A stretch of DNA of 60,074 bases, taken from contig SCVK01000133.1 of NCBI GenBank assembly GCA_004297075.1, forward strand, positions 1 to 60,074. Reading direction: 5' to 3'. This document shows positions 26,129 through 35,683 of this stretch, piece after piece (position 1 is the stretch's first letter; every line of letters starts with the position of its first letter). The DNA is from Chitinophagaceae bacterium (GTDB lineage: Bacteria > Bacteroidota > Bacteroidia > Chitinophagales > Chitinophagaceae). Made by a program: the position numbers and the translations under genes. Under the pieces are notes generated by a model. It was given only the letters and a program-made list of their open reading frames with translations, had not been told where the DNA came from and did no database searches.

Positions 26129-29100
26129 TTATAAACCTGTAATTAATTCCAGTTCGATCGCTGACTGGTTGTATTGATTCAATAATTCGATGTATTGGCG
26201 GCGGACACTGTTTGCATTGTTCAGTGATTGAGACAACTGGTAGTAATCCATTTCTCCGGCTTCAAATGCGCGCTGCGAGGTACGTATGAGCAGCTGTGCC
26301 TGGGGAAGTGCCGTTTTGCGGTAATAATTCAGCTGAATCGTAATTCGCCGTAGGTCAGAAAGGAGTAATGACCCTCTTTGTGAAAGGCTGAAATAAAACG
26401 CCTGGACTTCAGCTTCCCTTCGCTGCCGGTTGATCTGGGCCGCACGTATCCGCGCTTTCTGGGGTCGGGCAAAAATCGGTATGCTGATACCTGCCTCAAT
26501 GCCCTGGAAACGTTTACCTGCGCCATAATATTTAGGAGACCCGTTTACATCGTAGGTACCTACCAGTGACTGATTAAAATAGCCCACGTTAAAATCAGGC
26601 AGGAGTTTACTCTTTTCTACGCTGATCTCCTTTTCCGCAACGGCGATTTGTGACCGGAGTGCCTGTAGCTCAGGGTTATTACTGAGCAAGCCTGAATCGA
26701 GATTCATTACAAGATGTTTTTCTACCAGAAGTGTATCTGCAATCCCGCTGAGGCTTGAGTCGAAAGTGAAACTGGCCAATTGTCCGAGATCCGTCCTGAT
26801 CTGTTCCCCAAGTTGGTTGCTCTGCGCGATGGCTTCCTGGAGCTGGGTATTGGCGTTGTATTTCTCCAGGATATTGGTTTCACCGGCCGTAAAGCGGGTG
26901 TCCGCTGCTTTGAGTACCCGCTCATATAGGCTAACCAATGTGTCGTTAAGCCTGCGTTGTTCCTGCCGGTAAATCAACCTGTAGTAAATGCTTTTAACCT
27001 GGTAAGTCACCTGGCTTCTATAGATGCCCACCTGCAGGCGGCTCGCATCGATCGATGCATCGCTGAGTTCGGAAAGCCGTTTTAAGTAAACAGGGTTGGG
27101 AATGTTCTGCGTAATGGTGATGTTGTTGTCATACACGATCGGACTGTTATACTGCCCCAGCGTTAAGGTGATATTGGTTTTGCCGATATCTTTTGCCGCC
27201 CCTTTAAGCGCCTGTTGGTAATCAATGTTCAGGTTGCCCGCCCTGATGTTAGGGTTGGCATCCAGCGAACGGCTTATGGCCGACTGAAGGTTGATCCTTG
27301 TATTGGTGGCAGTAGCCGGCACCTGTGCATTCACTGTAGCTGAACCGCCCAAGAACAATAACAACATGGTCACTACCGCCGTCAATTTTTTGGGCTCTTT
27401 ACCTTTGCCGAACCTTTCAAAGAAAGTGTAAAGCACAGGCAGTACAATGAGTGTGAGCAGTGTTGCCGTAAGCAGCCCACCAATCACAACTGTCGCAAGC
27501 GGCTTTTGTACCTCGCCACCGGCACCGGATGAAAGTGCCATAGGCAGGAAACCAAGTGAAGCCACTGCTGCAGTCATGAGTACCGGACGCAATCGGATAG
27601 CGGTTCCCTTCATTATGATATCATTTAAATTGGTTAGTCCAGTTTTTTTAAGCCGGTTGAATTCCGAGATAAGAACGATCCCGTTCAGTACGGCAACGCC
27701 AAAGAGGGCGATAAAACCTACACCGGCTGAAATACTGAAAGGCATGCCGCGGATCAGCAGTGCGAACACTCCGCCGATGGCTGACATCGGGATTGCGGTG
27801 AATATGAGTAAAGAATATTTAAAGGAGCCAAATGCGAAATACAGTAACAGAAGGATAAGCCCCAATGCTACAGGTACTGCTATGGACAGCCTTTTGTTAG
27901 CTTCTTCCAGGTTCTTAAACTGACCACCGTAAGTAATGTAATAACCCACCGGCATTTTGATCTTCTGGTCAATTTTCAGCTGCATTTCTTCTACCACAGA
28001 TGCGATGTCTCTTCCACGAACGTTAAAGCCAACTATGATTCTGCGTTGCGCCTGTTCACGCTGCACCTGGTTGGGCCCTAATACCAGATTGATATCTGCC
28101 ACCTGTTCGAGCGGAATCTGGGTTCCGTCAGCAGCCACCACAAAGAGCCTGCGTACATCTTCAATACCCTGGCGCTCGGCCTGTTGTAATCGGATAACAA
28201 GATCAAATCGCTTCTCTCCCTCAAATACGGTACCGGCCTTACCACCGGCAAAGGCAGTATTGATTACCTGGTTGATATCGGATACATTTAGACCAAACTG
28301 TGCGATCTTGTCACGGTCGAGCTTAACTGAGATCTGTGGCAGACCACCCACCTGTTCTACGTACAGGTCCTCTGCACCTTTGACTGTGGGAACGATACTA
28401 CCGATCTTTTTAGCCAGTTCGGCAAGCACCTGCATGTCTTCCCCGAATATTTTAATGCCCACGTCCTGGCGCACTCCCGAGATAAGCTCATTAAAACGAA
28501 GTTGTATGGGCTGTGAGAAACCAAAACTTACACCGGGGATTCTTTCCAGCGCTTTTTTCATTTTCTCAGCCAACTCTTCGCGTGTACTTGCGCTCACCCA
28601 TTCTTTTTTGGGTTTAAGAATAATAGTGATGTCTCCAGCTTCGATAGGCATGGGATCAGTAGGTATTTCAGATGCACCGAGTTTACCAATTACTTCTTTC
28701 ACTTCCGGAAATTCTTTGGTGAGTATATTGGAAGCCTGGGTTATTTTTTCAACAGTCTGGCTTAGGGAACTTCCCGTCAACAACCTTGTTTCAACCGCCA
28801 GGTCGCCTTCTTCCAATTGCGGGAGAAATTCTCCACCCAATTTAGAGAACACGAAAAAAGCAATAACCATCAGAGAAACTGCGATCAGTACCACTATTTT
28901 TTTCATGCGCAAAGCGCCTCTGAGCACAGGTGTGTAAATACGATGGAGGAAATCCATCATCTTATCTGAGAGATTTCGTTTATGTTTTATGTTTTTGCTG
29001 AGAAATAACGCACTCATCATGGGAACATAAGTCAGTGACAGCAGGAAGGCGCCAAGGATAGCAAAAGAAACGGTCTGCGCCATTGGCCGGAACATTTTAC

Positions 29101-30505
29101 CTTCTATGCCTACCAGTGCCAGGATAGGCATGTAAACTATAAATATTATGATCTGCCCGAATGCTGCCGAGTTCATCATTTTTTTTGCCGACGAGCCTAC
29201 CTCGCGATCCATCTCCGCCTGGTCAATTCTGCCCTCTTTACGGCTGGCAAGGTGATGCATGGTCGCTTCCACGATAATGACCGCTCCATCTACGATCAAC
29301 CCGAAATCAATGGCGCCAAGGCTCATGAGGTTTCCCGATACGCCAAAGAGATTCATCAGCGAAATGGCAAAGAGCATGGCCAGTGGAATCACGGAGGCAA
29401 CGATCAAGCCTGAGCGGATATTACCCAGGAAAACCACGAGTACAAATATGACGATCAGCGCTCCTTCAATGAGATTTTTCTTAACCGTGTCGATCGCCCT
29501 GCCTACAAATTCACTGCGGTCAAGGAAGGCTTCGAGTACCACGCCTTCAGGAAGGGTTTTCTGTATCTGTAAGACTTTTTCTTTGACTCTTTTTACCACT
29601 TCGCTGGAATTACTGCCTTTTAGCATCATAACAATTCCTCCAACAGCTTCACGATCGTTTCGCGTTAATGCCCCATAACGATTGGCTGCCCCAAAACCGA
29701 CGGTTGCAATGTCGCGAATGGTAACCGGGAAACCGGTTTGGGTTTTTTTCACCACGATGCGTTCAATATCACCGAGGTTGGTAATGAGACCCTCACTCCG
29801 AATAAAATAAGCATTTGGTTTTTTATCAATGTAAGAACCACCGGTATTCTGGTTGTTTTTTTCTAGCGCGGTAAATATGTCCCCTATGGAAATATTGTAA
29901 CTGCGTGTCTGGTTTATGTTCAGGGCGATCTCGTATTGTTTTAAGAAACCACCGAAACTATTGACTTCGGCGATGCCGGGTGTACCGAGCAGTTGCCTCC
30001 TTACATACCAATCCTGCAGTGTGCGCAGGTCGGTTGCATTATATTTATTTTCAAACCCTTTTTTTGGATGAAGTACATATTGGTATATCTCGCCCAATCC
30101 GGTAGAGATGGGTGACATTTCCGGTTCTCCGGTACCCTCCGGTATTTTGCTTCGTGCTTCCGGAAGCCTTTCAGCTACCTGCGAGCGGGCCCAATAAATA
30201 TTGGCATCATCATGAAAGATGACGGTTACCACTGAAAGCCCAAAGCGGGAGATAGAGCGAACCTCCTGTATTTCCGGAATCAGGGACATGGTCTGTTCCA
30301 CCGGGTAAGAAATGAGCTGCTCTACTTCCTGGGCGGCCAGTGACGGACTAACTGTGATGATCTGTACCTGGTTATTGGTGATGTCAGGAACCGCATCGAT
30401 CGGAAGTTTGTTTAGAGACATTACGCCCCATATAATGAGCGCAAAGGTGAAAATGCCGACGACTAATTTATTCTTGACAGAAAAATCTATGATCTTATTT
30501 AACAT
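26129..30505 (-). CDS. CusA/CzcA heavy-metal RND pump fused to a TolC-type outer membrane domain
   Basis: 1458 residues, far longer than a normal CusA (about 1040). Residues 1 to about 1040 are the RND pump, with NNQVQIITVSPSLAAQEVEQ, AIDFGLIVDGAVIIVEATMH in the TM4 region (charged Asp for proton relay) and PIEAGDITIILKP. After FFERFGKGKEP comes a hydrophobic, signal-like segment (AVVTMLLLFLGGSATVNAQ) and then a TolC/CusC-like domain (about 1060-1458) with the usual coiled-coil repeats. The same fusion is known in Bacteroidota. The export of the C-terminal domain across the inner membrane must use the internal signal-like segment. Efflux of Cu(I)/Ag(I) or Zn/Co/Cd; cotranscribed with CusB. 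Confidence 0.95.
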   Translation of the reverse strand: MLNKIIDFSVKNKLVVGIFTFALIIWGVMSLNKLPIDAVPDITNNQVQIITVSPSLAAQEVEQLISYPVEQTMSLIPEIQEVRSISRFGLSVVTVIFHDDANIYWARSQVAERLPEARSKIPEGTGEPEMSPISTGLGEIYQYVLHPKKGFENKYNATDLRTLQDWYVRRQLLGTPGIAEVNSFGGFLKQYEIALNINQTRSYNISIGDIFTALEKNNQNTGGSYIDKKPNAYFIRSEGLITNLGDIERIVVKKTQTGFPVTIRDIATVGFGAANRYGALTRNDREAVGGIVMMLKGSNSSEVVKRVKEKVLQIQKTLPEGVVLEAFLDRSEFVGRAIDTVKKNLIEGALIVIFVLVVFLGNIRSGLIVASVIPLAMLFAISLMNLFGVSGNLMSLGAIDFGLIVDGAVIIVEATMHHLASRKEGRIDQAEMDREVGSSAKKMMNSAAFGQIIIFIVYMPILALVGIEGKMFRPMAQTVSFAILGAFLLSLTYVPMMSALFLSKNIKHKRNLSDKMMDFLHRIYTPVLRGALRMKKIVVLIAVSLMVIAFFVFSKLGGEFLPQLEEGDLAVETRLLTGSSLSQTVEKITQASNILTKEFPEVKEVIGKLGASEIPTDPMPIEAGDITIILKPKKEWVSASTREELAEKMKKALERIPGVSFGFSQPIQLRFNELISGVRQDVGIKIFGEDMQVLAELAKKIGSIVPTVKGAEDLYVEQVGGLPQISVKLDRDKIAQFGLNVSDINQVINTAFAGGKAGTVFEGEKRFDLVIRLQQAERQGIEDVRRLFVVAADGTQIPLEQVADINLVLGPNQVQREQAQRRIIVGFNVRGRDIASVVEEMQLKIDQKIKMPVGYYITYGGQFKNLEEANKRLSIAVPVALGLILLLLYFAFGSFKYSLLIFTAIPMSAIGGVFALLIRGMPFSISAGVGFIALFGVAVLNGIVLISEFNRLKKTGLTNLNDIIMKGTAIRLRPVLMTAAVASLGFLPMALSSGAGGEVQKPLATVVIGGLLTATLLTLIVLPVLYTFFERFGKGKEPKKLTAVVTMLLLFLGGSATVNAQVPATATNTRINLQSAISRSLDANPNIRAGNLNIDYQQALKGAAKDIGKTNITLTLGQYNSPIVYDNNITITQNIPNPVYLKRLSELSDASIDASRLQVGIYRSQVTYQVKSIYYRLIYRQEQRRLNDTLVSLYERVLKAADTRFTAGETNILEKYNANTQLQEAIAQSNQLGEQIRTDLGQLASFTFDSSLSGIADTLLVEKHLVMNLDSGLLSNNPELQALRSQIAVAEKEISVEKSKLLPDFNVGYFNQSLVGTYDVNGSPKYYGAGKRFQGIEAGISIPIFARPQKARIRAAQINRQRREAEVQAFYFSLSQRGSLLLSDLRRITIQLNYYRKTALPQAQLLIRTSQRAFEAGEMDYYQLSQSLNNANSVRRQYIELLNQYNQSAIELELITGL

Positions 30506-30508
30506 GAC

Positions 30509-30694
30509 CTATAAATGATTTGAAATCAGATGAAAGTATTTCAACAACATACCCGCCATAGCCAGCAGCAGAACAATAGACAGCACAACAATGGTAATGG
30601 ACCTGGTAATTCGGATCCATTTCGGTTTAACCGGGTCTTTTATTTTGCTATAAACAATTTTCTGCTTGCGGCCTGGCGGCTTTGAGGTAGCCAT
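30509..30694 (-). CDS. Small single-pass membrane protein
   Basis: 61 residues from the preferred ATG at 30694. It has a basic N-terminus (SKPPGRKQK), one TM helix (ITIVVLSIVLLLAMAGML) and a short polar end. It is 3 bases from the start of the CusA-TolC gene and may be a small regulator or accessory of the pump. No family recognised. Confidence 0.55.
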   Translation of the reverse strand: MATSKPPGRKQKIVYSKIKDPVKPKWIRITRSITIVVLSIVLLLAMAGMLLKYFHLISNHL

Positions 30695-30776
30695 AACCAC
30701 GATGATTGGATAGTGAGAAAAGATGATGCACCGTGCCTTAAGCACAGCAGCATTCGTGCGTTTTAGCGCACTACAA

Positions 30777-31100
30777 TTAAGCTATTAACTGCGGAGGTTG
30801 CCAGATAGGCAAGGAAATACCGGTGATGTCACCAGGTAAATAAGAAGGTATTTTGTTAACGTAAATCTGCGGTGGCATTTCCAAAGAAAGGAAACTTGTT
30901 TTGATAAATACATTGGCGCAGCAACCACAGTGGCAAAACGGCGGGCAAAGATCATTATTACCCTGGTTTTCTTCGTGGTTGGTTTGGGCAGTGATTTCTG
31001 TGTTTGCTTTTCCAGCTTTCATAGCGTTGCCCCTGTCTGCACACGGGAGAAGACTCAGTCCCAGGACAATAAACGTTAATATGAAAACGGTAATACGCAT
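30777..31100 (-). CDS. DUF6660-type small Cys-rich protein
   Basis: About 107 residues from the ATG at 31100; the upstream frame to 31130 is less likely. One hydrophobic signal or membrane segment ending at PCADR, then a Cys/His cluster CPPFCHCGCC and a Pro-rich tail (PIWQPPQLIA). This is the layout of DUF6660, a Bacteroidota family found next to metal efflux genes. The cluster suggests it binds a soft metal such as Cu or Zn in the periplasm. Confidence 0.75.
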   Translation of the reverse strand: MRITVFILTFIVLGLSLLPCADRGNAMKAGKANTEITAQTNHEENQGNNDLCPPFCHCGCCANVFIKTSFLSLEMPPQIYVNKIPSYLPGDITGISLPIWQPPQLIA

Positions 31101-31178
31101 CAGGTACAAAAGTAGGGTGTTTATCGGCAAAACAATTTATTAGATAGGGTAAAAAATCACAATGTGGTTGCAATTACA

Positions 31179-31412
31179 TTATATGGAGTCCTCAGGCTCC
31201 GTTTCTATAAGTAGTTTTTCCAGGCTATCCTGCACTTCTGCAGGTAGTTCCGGATCTAGCTCCAGGTAAAAAGTATGCTTGGTTTCATCAGCTTGCAAAG
31301 TAAAGGTCTCTTCAAAGGTTTTAGGCAGTAAAAGCGATTCATAACTGGCCTTTAGTCCTGATACCCCTTTTTCAAAAGAAGTCCGCCATTTTTCCATTTT
31401 AATCCCATCCAT
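31179..31412 (-). CDS. Small acidic protein of unknown function
   Basis: 77 residues, rich in Glu and Asp, no Cys, one Lys-rich N-terminal part. It contains LELDPELPAEVQDSLEKLL and ends in an acidic tail (ETEPEDSI). First gene of the minus-strand metal run. An alternative start at 31397 removes five residues. No family recognised. Confidence 0.55.
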   Translation of the reverse strand: MDGIKMEKWRTSFEKGVSGLKASYESLLLPKTFEETFTLQADETKHTFYLELDPELPAEVQDSLEKLLIETEPEDSI

Positions 31413-31515
31413 ACATTTCGTTTACAGAATAGAAGAAAAAAGCGTGCCCACCTTCCAATCTATGCCGGGGTAAGATTTTCTCTTTTAGAAACAATGAAAA
31501 AACCGGTGCATATAA

Positions 31516-32193
31516 TTAATTATCCGGATCAAGGATTGAGTGAAACGCGGCAAGATCCCTGTCAATATCAAATGGTGATTTAATCAGAATGGAATTGTAA
31601 CTGGCTAGCTGTTTGGCAATGGAAACATGAAAAAACAACTCGCTATTCAGAAGGAACTTTTGTATTTCCGGGACAGTTCCAGATTGTAAAAAATCAAGCA
31701 GGCCTCCCGATCTGGATGGGCCGAGTGCGAAAAGACTGCATTGAGATGACGCTTCCCCAAACAGGTCTTCCGGAAGCAGGGAAAGATCAGGAAAGTTGTC
31801 AGCGGCAAAAAGCACAACGGATGGGTTGGCAGTATCGTAATTCATCGCTTGTACAAACCCTTTGTCGGCTCCCAGGCCATCAACGTCATTTGAAAGCAAT
31901 TTAAATCGCCACCGTGATGCCCCGAGCGATAATAAGATGTCTGAATTTTCCGTATCTGGAGACGCCGGCAATAAAACATATTTGTCCATTTTACCACAGC
32001 AAAAATCCGCTAGCGCTAAATAATGGCGGAAAAGACTGCTATATATAATAGGGTCGACAGGTTGAAGTCCTGTGGCCGGATCGGACATCGTTCCGTCTGA
32101 CAATCCCGGCATTGATTCGTATGCGGGCGGTTCGACGTAGAGATAAGTAAATAGTCCCTTTATTTCTTCTTTTTTAAACTGTATAGGGGTCAT
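31516..32193 (-). CDS. Protein of unknown function
   Basis: 225 residues, no signal peptide or TM helix. The N-terminal half has a polar, Pro-rich segment (VEPPAYESMPGLSDGT) and the middle has two Leu-rich stretches. No family recognised. It is separated by 103 bases from the next gene of the run and may have its own promoter. Confidence 0.6.
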   Translation of the reverse strand: MTPIQFKKEEIKGLFTYLYVEPPAYESMPGLSDGTMSDPATGLQPVDPIIYSSLFRHYLALADFCCGKMDKYVLLPASPDTENSDILLSLGASRWRFKLLSNDVDGLGADKGFVQAMNYDTANPSVVLFAADNFPDLSLLPEDLFGEASSQCSLFALGPSRSGGLLDFLQSGTVPEIQKFLLNSELFFHVSIAKQLASYNSILIKSPFDIDRDLAAFHSILDPDN

Positions 32194-32370
32194 GAGTCAA
32201 AAGTAGTTGTTGTATCTATTTGGGAACGCTTTGGTACAATTCTTTTACAAATAAATTTTCAGGTTACTGGATTCTCCCTACCTCATCAGCATTGTGAGCA
32301 ATTTAACACATCTCACACGGTTTGTTTTGGTTAGCGCATAGTATTTGAACTATTTAAAAAAAACACTATT

Positions 32371-32943
32371 ATGAAAAACCTGTTTATAAAACTCTTTTCT
32401 CTTTTTGCCGTTTCCGTTATTCTGTTCAGTTGTTCTTCAAAGGCCTACATTCAGCGGGATGATACAGTCAACCTAAGTCAGTACAAAACTTTTGCCTGGT
32501 CTGAAACCCAGGAAATGCACGAGCAGAATAAACACAACGACATTCAGGAAAGTAAAATCAGAAATGCTGTAAATCAAAGTCTGATAAATGCAGGATGGCG
32601 GGAGGACCCCGCAAACCCGGATGCTGTTTTGGCTTATGATGTACTTGTTGAAAGAAATATCCGAAGAACAAGTGATCCTGTCTACACGCCCTCCTATTCG
32701 CGCATGTATTACAATCCCTATACAAGAAGATTGGGAACTCTCTATTATCCCTCCCGCTTTGCCGGTTATAACAATTCGCAATATCAGGTAACGGAAGGTA
32801 CTTTAACCGTAAGTTTAATCGATGCAAAAACAGACAAAACCTTCTGGCAAGGCTGGACAACAAAAGAGGTAAATACCAAACTGTTATCAGATCAGGAAAT
32901 TGAAAGTTCAGTAAAAAGCATTTTCAAAAAATTCAGTAAGTAA
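32371..32943 (+). CDS. DUF4136 lipoprotein
   Basis: 190 residues. The signal peptide ends at ILFSC, a lipobox. The mature part shows the DUF4136 pattern (DDTVNLSQYKTFAWSE, and near the end GTLTVSLIDAKTDKTFWQGW). Such lipoproteins are envelope proteins of unknown role. It is convergent with the His-rich gene and ends before a strong terminator. Confidence 0.85.
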   Translation: MKNLFIKLFSLFAVSVILFSCSSKAYIQRDDTVNLSQYKTFAWSETQEMHEQNKHNDIQESKIRNAVNQSLINAGWREDPANPDAVLAYDVLVERNIRRTSDPVYTPSYSRMYYNPYTRRLGTLYYPSRFAGYNNSQYQVTEGTLTVSLIDAKTDKTFWQGWTTKEVNTKLLSDQEIESSVKSIFKKFSK

Positions 32944-33075
32944 TCAAATCTAAATGCTGATTAATAAATGCTTTTGTTACTCCTTACTTCGTTGGAAGGA
33001 TAGTCTATCTGCAAAAAAATTGCATTAGATCTATAATAAGGTGGTGTGAAAACTATATGTCTTAAAAATCATGTT

Positions 33076-33118
33076 TAAGATTACCCGATTAAAAACAATT
33101 TTTAATCGGGTAAAATCT
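33076..33118. terminator. Strong bidirectional terminator
   Basis: A 15-bp perfect stem (33081-33095 with 33099-33113, loop CAA) extended by TAAGA/TCTTA. It lies between the convergent DUF4136 gene and the His-rich gene. Confidence 0.85.
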
Positions 33119-33123
33119 TAGGG

Positions 33124-33357
33124 TTACTTCCTAGGATGATGTTCTTTCTCTTTATGATGCTCATCATGTTCATGATGCTCTGCTTCCGGGTGTTTTTCCA
33201 GCACATTAGGATCCGTATTCCCATCGTGATGTTCAGGATGTGGATGATGTTCCAGTTCCTGATGATGTTCAGCATGCTCATGCTGTTCCGGGTTCGCTTT
33301 ACCTGTGCCAGGCGTTTGGTTGACACCGTCTTTTTTTTCTTCGTTATTGTTTGTCAT
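33124..33357 (-). CDS. Small His/Glu-rich metal-binding protein
   Basis: 77 residues with more than 20 His, in runs such as EHAEHHQELEHHPHPEHH and HEHDEHHKEKEHHP. There is no signal peptide, so it is probably cytoplasmic. It is expected to bind Zn, Cu or Ni like a buffer protein. It starts the minus-strand run after the terminator. The frame is open, the composition is extreme, and the repeats of CAT/CAC codons make the opposite strand look coding too, but the minus-strand reading has a start and fits the metal context. Confidence 0.6.
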   Translation of the reverse strand: MTNNNEEKKDGVNQTPGTGKANPEQHEHAEHHQELEHHPHPEHHDGNTDPNVLEKHPEAEHHEHDEHHKEKEHHPRK

Positions 33358-33583
33358 AATTTAAATTTTATTAAAATATGAAAAAAACATGCCACCTCTC
33401 TACTTAGATTAACCTTCTGAGGTTAGCATCTCTGCATCTTTGCCTGTCCACTATATTCTACGCTTTGTAGTTATTTAAATAGCTGGTTACGCTACCTGGT
33501 CTAATTAGGTAAAATGCCATACAATCAAAATAGACTATTTGATATCTGCCATCTTCCGCGCTGCATCAAATGCTCACCTTGGG

Positions 33584-34171
33584 CTAACAACAGTTCTCTC
33601 CCCCCTGCATTGGCGGACACTTCATTGTTCCATAGCTGCAAAAAACACAGCAGTCCCCTTGTTTTGGTTTCAAGCGTGTTTTGCAGTTTTCACACTCGTA
33701 AAAAAAAATACATGCATTTGTTGGCATTATTTCCTCTTTGGAATGCCCGCATTCCGGACAGGTAATAGTGGATCGCAATACAATTTCATTTGTGTTGTGA
33801 AGCCTGTTCCTTTGAAAATTCCAAATGGTTGCCGCCAACATTCCAAACATTCCGGCGTAGAGAAAATATATCCAATTGTCATTATCATTAAAATGATATG
33901 CGTAAGAAATGATAAGCCCACTGGGAACAGCCACCAATAATGGATACAAACAACCATGTTTTCGGTAAGAAATATAAAGTCCAAGTATTGAGACCAATAC
34001 CATAGCCTGAAAGACCCACATAGTCCAGCCACCAAAAAGTTCAGCGCTGCCCAACCCAAGAGCAGATGCCGCAAATGCAAAAAGCGGGAAACAACACGGT
34101 GAAAATATTGCTGTCAGAAATAATCCTGCAGTACCAAATTTGTCGATATTTTTTAAATTTTTAAATGTCAT
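33584..34171 (-). CDS. MerC-like transporter fused to a GDCCVFCSYG domain
   Basis: 195 residues. Residues 1 to about 120 have four TM helices with CC in the first (AIFSPCCFPLFAFAAS), as in MerC. The C-terminal part (about 130-195) has four Cys pairs: CPECGHSK, CENC, GDCCVFCSYGTMKCPP and ENCC. The C-terminal part is homologous to the separate 73-residue protein encoded at 51412-51633, so this gene joins two functions that are separate there. It would carry Hg(II) or another soft metal across the inner membrane. Confidence 0.85.
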   Translation of the reverse strand: MTFKNLKNIDKFGTAGLFLTAIFSPCCFPLFAFAASALGLGSAELFGGWTMWVFQAMVLVSILGLYISYRKHGCLYPLLVAVPSGLIISYAYHFNDNDNWIYFLYAGMFGMLAATIWNFQRNRLHNTNEIVLRSTITCPECGHSKEEIMPTNACIFFYECENCKTRLKPKQGDCCVFCSYGTMKCPPMQGGENCC

Positions 34172-34306
34172 CGGTTACAAGGTAATATAGATTTCATTAG
34201 CTGGGCTATTCGCTTTGATAGAATAAAATTCTTTGAAATCGTAAACAGAAAGATATTTATCTATTAACATCACTCGTTTTTAGTGGGATCGTTCAATTCC
34301 TTCCTT

Positions 34307-35116
34307 TTAATATGCATTGAATAAATTATACTCTAACCGGACAAACAAACCATTTGGAGCAGTACGGTAAAGTGAACTGTTCAATTGTTGCCTGTAACCA
34401 ATGTCAACCCTGGCAACACTATTAAAGATAAGCTGCATAGAAGGAGCAATATCCATATAATATTTGCCGGAACCCAGGTTGAATTGATTCAAAAATTCCA
34501 ACATCAGGTTCAAATTGGTTTGTTTATAATCAGTGTAATCTTTCGGCAACATCAATTTCCCTATTGATAAAGTATAATTGATTGCCTGCCTGTCGAGATT
34601 GCTGTATGGGAATTTATTACTGTTACCATTGTCCAGCGCTTTGACAAATGATAGACCTGATGAAATCGCCACTTTGTGCAGCAACTGTGTGGCAACAACG
34701 CCCGTCTCGAACCCTGTGTTATGGCCATAAAGGTTGATCTCTTCCTGGTGAATATCGCTGTTGTTAAAACTGTACCTGCAAAAAGCTGCCATACGAAAAT
34801 GTTTCTGCACTTCATCATTACTCAGGAATCGATATTTGGCATAGATACTGCCACCCTCTACAGATAATCCTTTGTTTCGGTTTGATAGAAAGGCATCAAA
34901 ATGAACCATGGTAGTTTTGGAAACGCCAACCATGATCTCAGGTATCATATGATAATTGGTTTTGGCCGTGTAAGATTCGGGCATGATGAAATTATTCAGC
35001 CGGAGGCCAATACTTTTGGCAGCCATATTACTGGCCGGTTCAGTATAAACATATAGTTCCTGCGCCATGCTGCTAAATGAGATCAGCAACATCGCAGTAA
35101 TTAGTTTGGTCTTCAT
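34307..35116 (-). CDS. Beta-barrel-like outer membrane protein of unknown family
   Basis: About 269 residues from the ATG at 35116, which puts a signal peptide (ending SSMAQ) at the N-terminus. The rest alternates polar and hydrophobic residues with many Tyr, Phe and Asn, and ends near LEYNLFNAY. This suggests a small outer-membrane barrel or a periplasmic protein. It is followed by the HMA-like gene in the same run. No family recognised. Confidence 0.65.
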   Translation of the reverse strand: MKTKLITAMLLISFSSMAQELYVYTEPASNMAAKSIGLRLNNFIMPESYTAKTNYHMIPEIMVGVSKTTMVHFDAFLSNRNKGLSVEGGSIYAKYRFLSNDEVQKHFRMAAFCRYSFNNSDIHQEEINLYGHNTGFETGVVATQLLHKVAISSGLSFVKALDNGNSNKFPYSNLDRQAINYTLSIGKLMLPKDYTDYKQTNLNLMLEFLNQFNLGSGKYYMDIAPSMQLIFNSVARVDIGYRQQLNSSLYRTAPNGLFVRLEYNLFNAY

Positions 35117-35130
35117 ATAAAAAATGTAAA

Positions 35131-35154
35131 GGGCTTTGCCCGAAAGCAAAGCCC
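35131..35154 (-). terminator. Terminator after the HMA-like gene
   Basis: GGGCTTTGC / GCAAAGCCC, 9-bp stem, followed on the minus strand by a T-rich stretch. It lies between the stop of the HMA-like gene (35160) and the start of the barrel gene (35116), so the run is broken or attenuated here. Confidence 0.65.
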
Positions 35155-35159
35155 GATGA

Positions 35160-35648
35160 TTAAATGGTTACATTATACACGCCGTTTCCGCTTGTTGGGG
35201 CAGCCAATGTATTTTTCTTAAAATCCTTTGTTGATACAAATCCTTTATCAACGATTCTTACCTGTTTTGCGCCGTTCAAAGATTTTTCTTTTGCATTAAG
35301 AATGTAAAAAGTTTTATCACCGACCTTAACGGGTTCGTTGGCTTTTATTTCTGTATTAGCGAAATTCACAAATGCAACAAAGCTCGCAACAGTGAATCCC
35401 GCATCTTCTACTTTCTTTTTCAGTTTATCGAAATCAACAGAAGAACCCTCCTTAAAGGTAATTTCGAATGTAGATGTTTTGATATTTGGATTTACATTCT
35501 GAACAAAATCGATTGTCTTTAAAGCCTTGTTGATCGAGTTGCTGCACATGCTGCATGTTAGACCACTTGCCTGTAAAGACACTTTAGAAACCTGTGCATT
35601 GGCTGCAATTGAAATGGTTATTGTTATTAAAAAAAGAAATGTTTTCAT
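35160..35648 (-). CDS. Periplasmic HMA-domain protein
   Basis: 162 residues. A signal peptide ends near ANAQ. The HMA-like domain (about 20-90) has the metal motif GLTCSMCSNSINKAL, i.e. CxxC. The C-terminal part has no Cys. It is a copper chaperone-like protein in the periplasm. The CxxC pair is CSMC, of the soft-metal type. Confidence 0.85.
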   Translation of the reverse strand: MKTFLFLITITISIAANAQVSKVSLQASGLTCSMCSNSINKALKTIDFVQNVNPNIKTSTFEITFKEGSSVDFDKLKKKVEDAGFTVASFVAFVNFANTEIKANEPVKVGDKTFYILNAKEKSLNGAKQVRIVDKGFVSTKDFKKNTLAAPTSGNGVYNVTI

Positions 35649-35683
35649 GATATAAATTTTGATGATCGTCTTTTAAAAAATAA

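Noticed and set aside
27957-28937. A 326-codon plus-strand frame opposite the CusA-TolC gene
   Set aside because: Antisense to the RND domain. Length alone is not evidence, and the composition (Ser/Arg/Thr rich) is typical of a shadow frame.
33136-33381. Plus-strand frame rich in Met and Phe opposite the His-rich gene
   Set aside because: It is the complement of CAT-rich codons; the minus-strand reading fits the metal context better and ends before a terminator.
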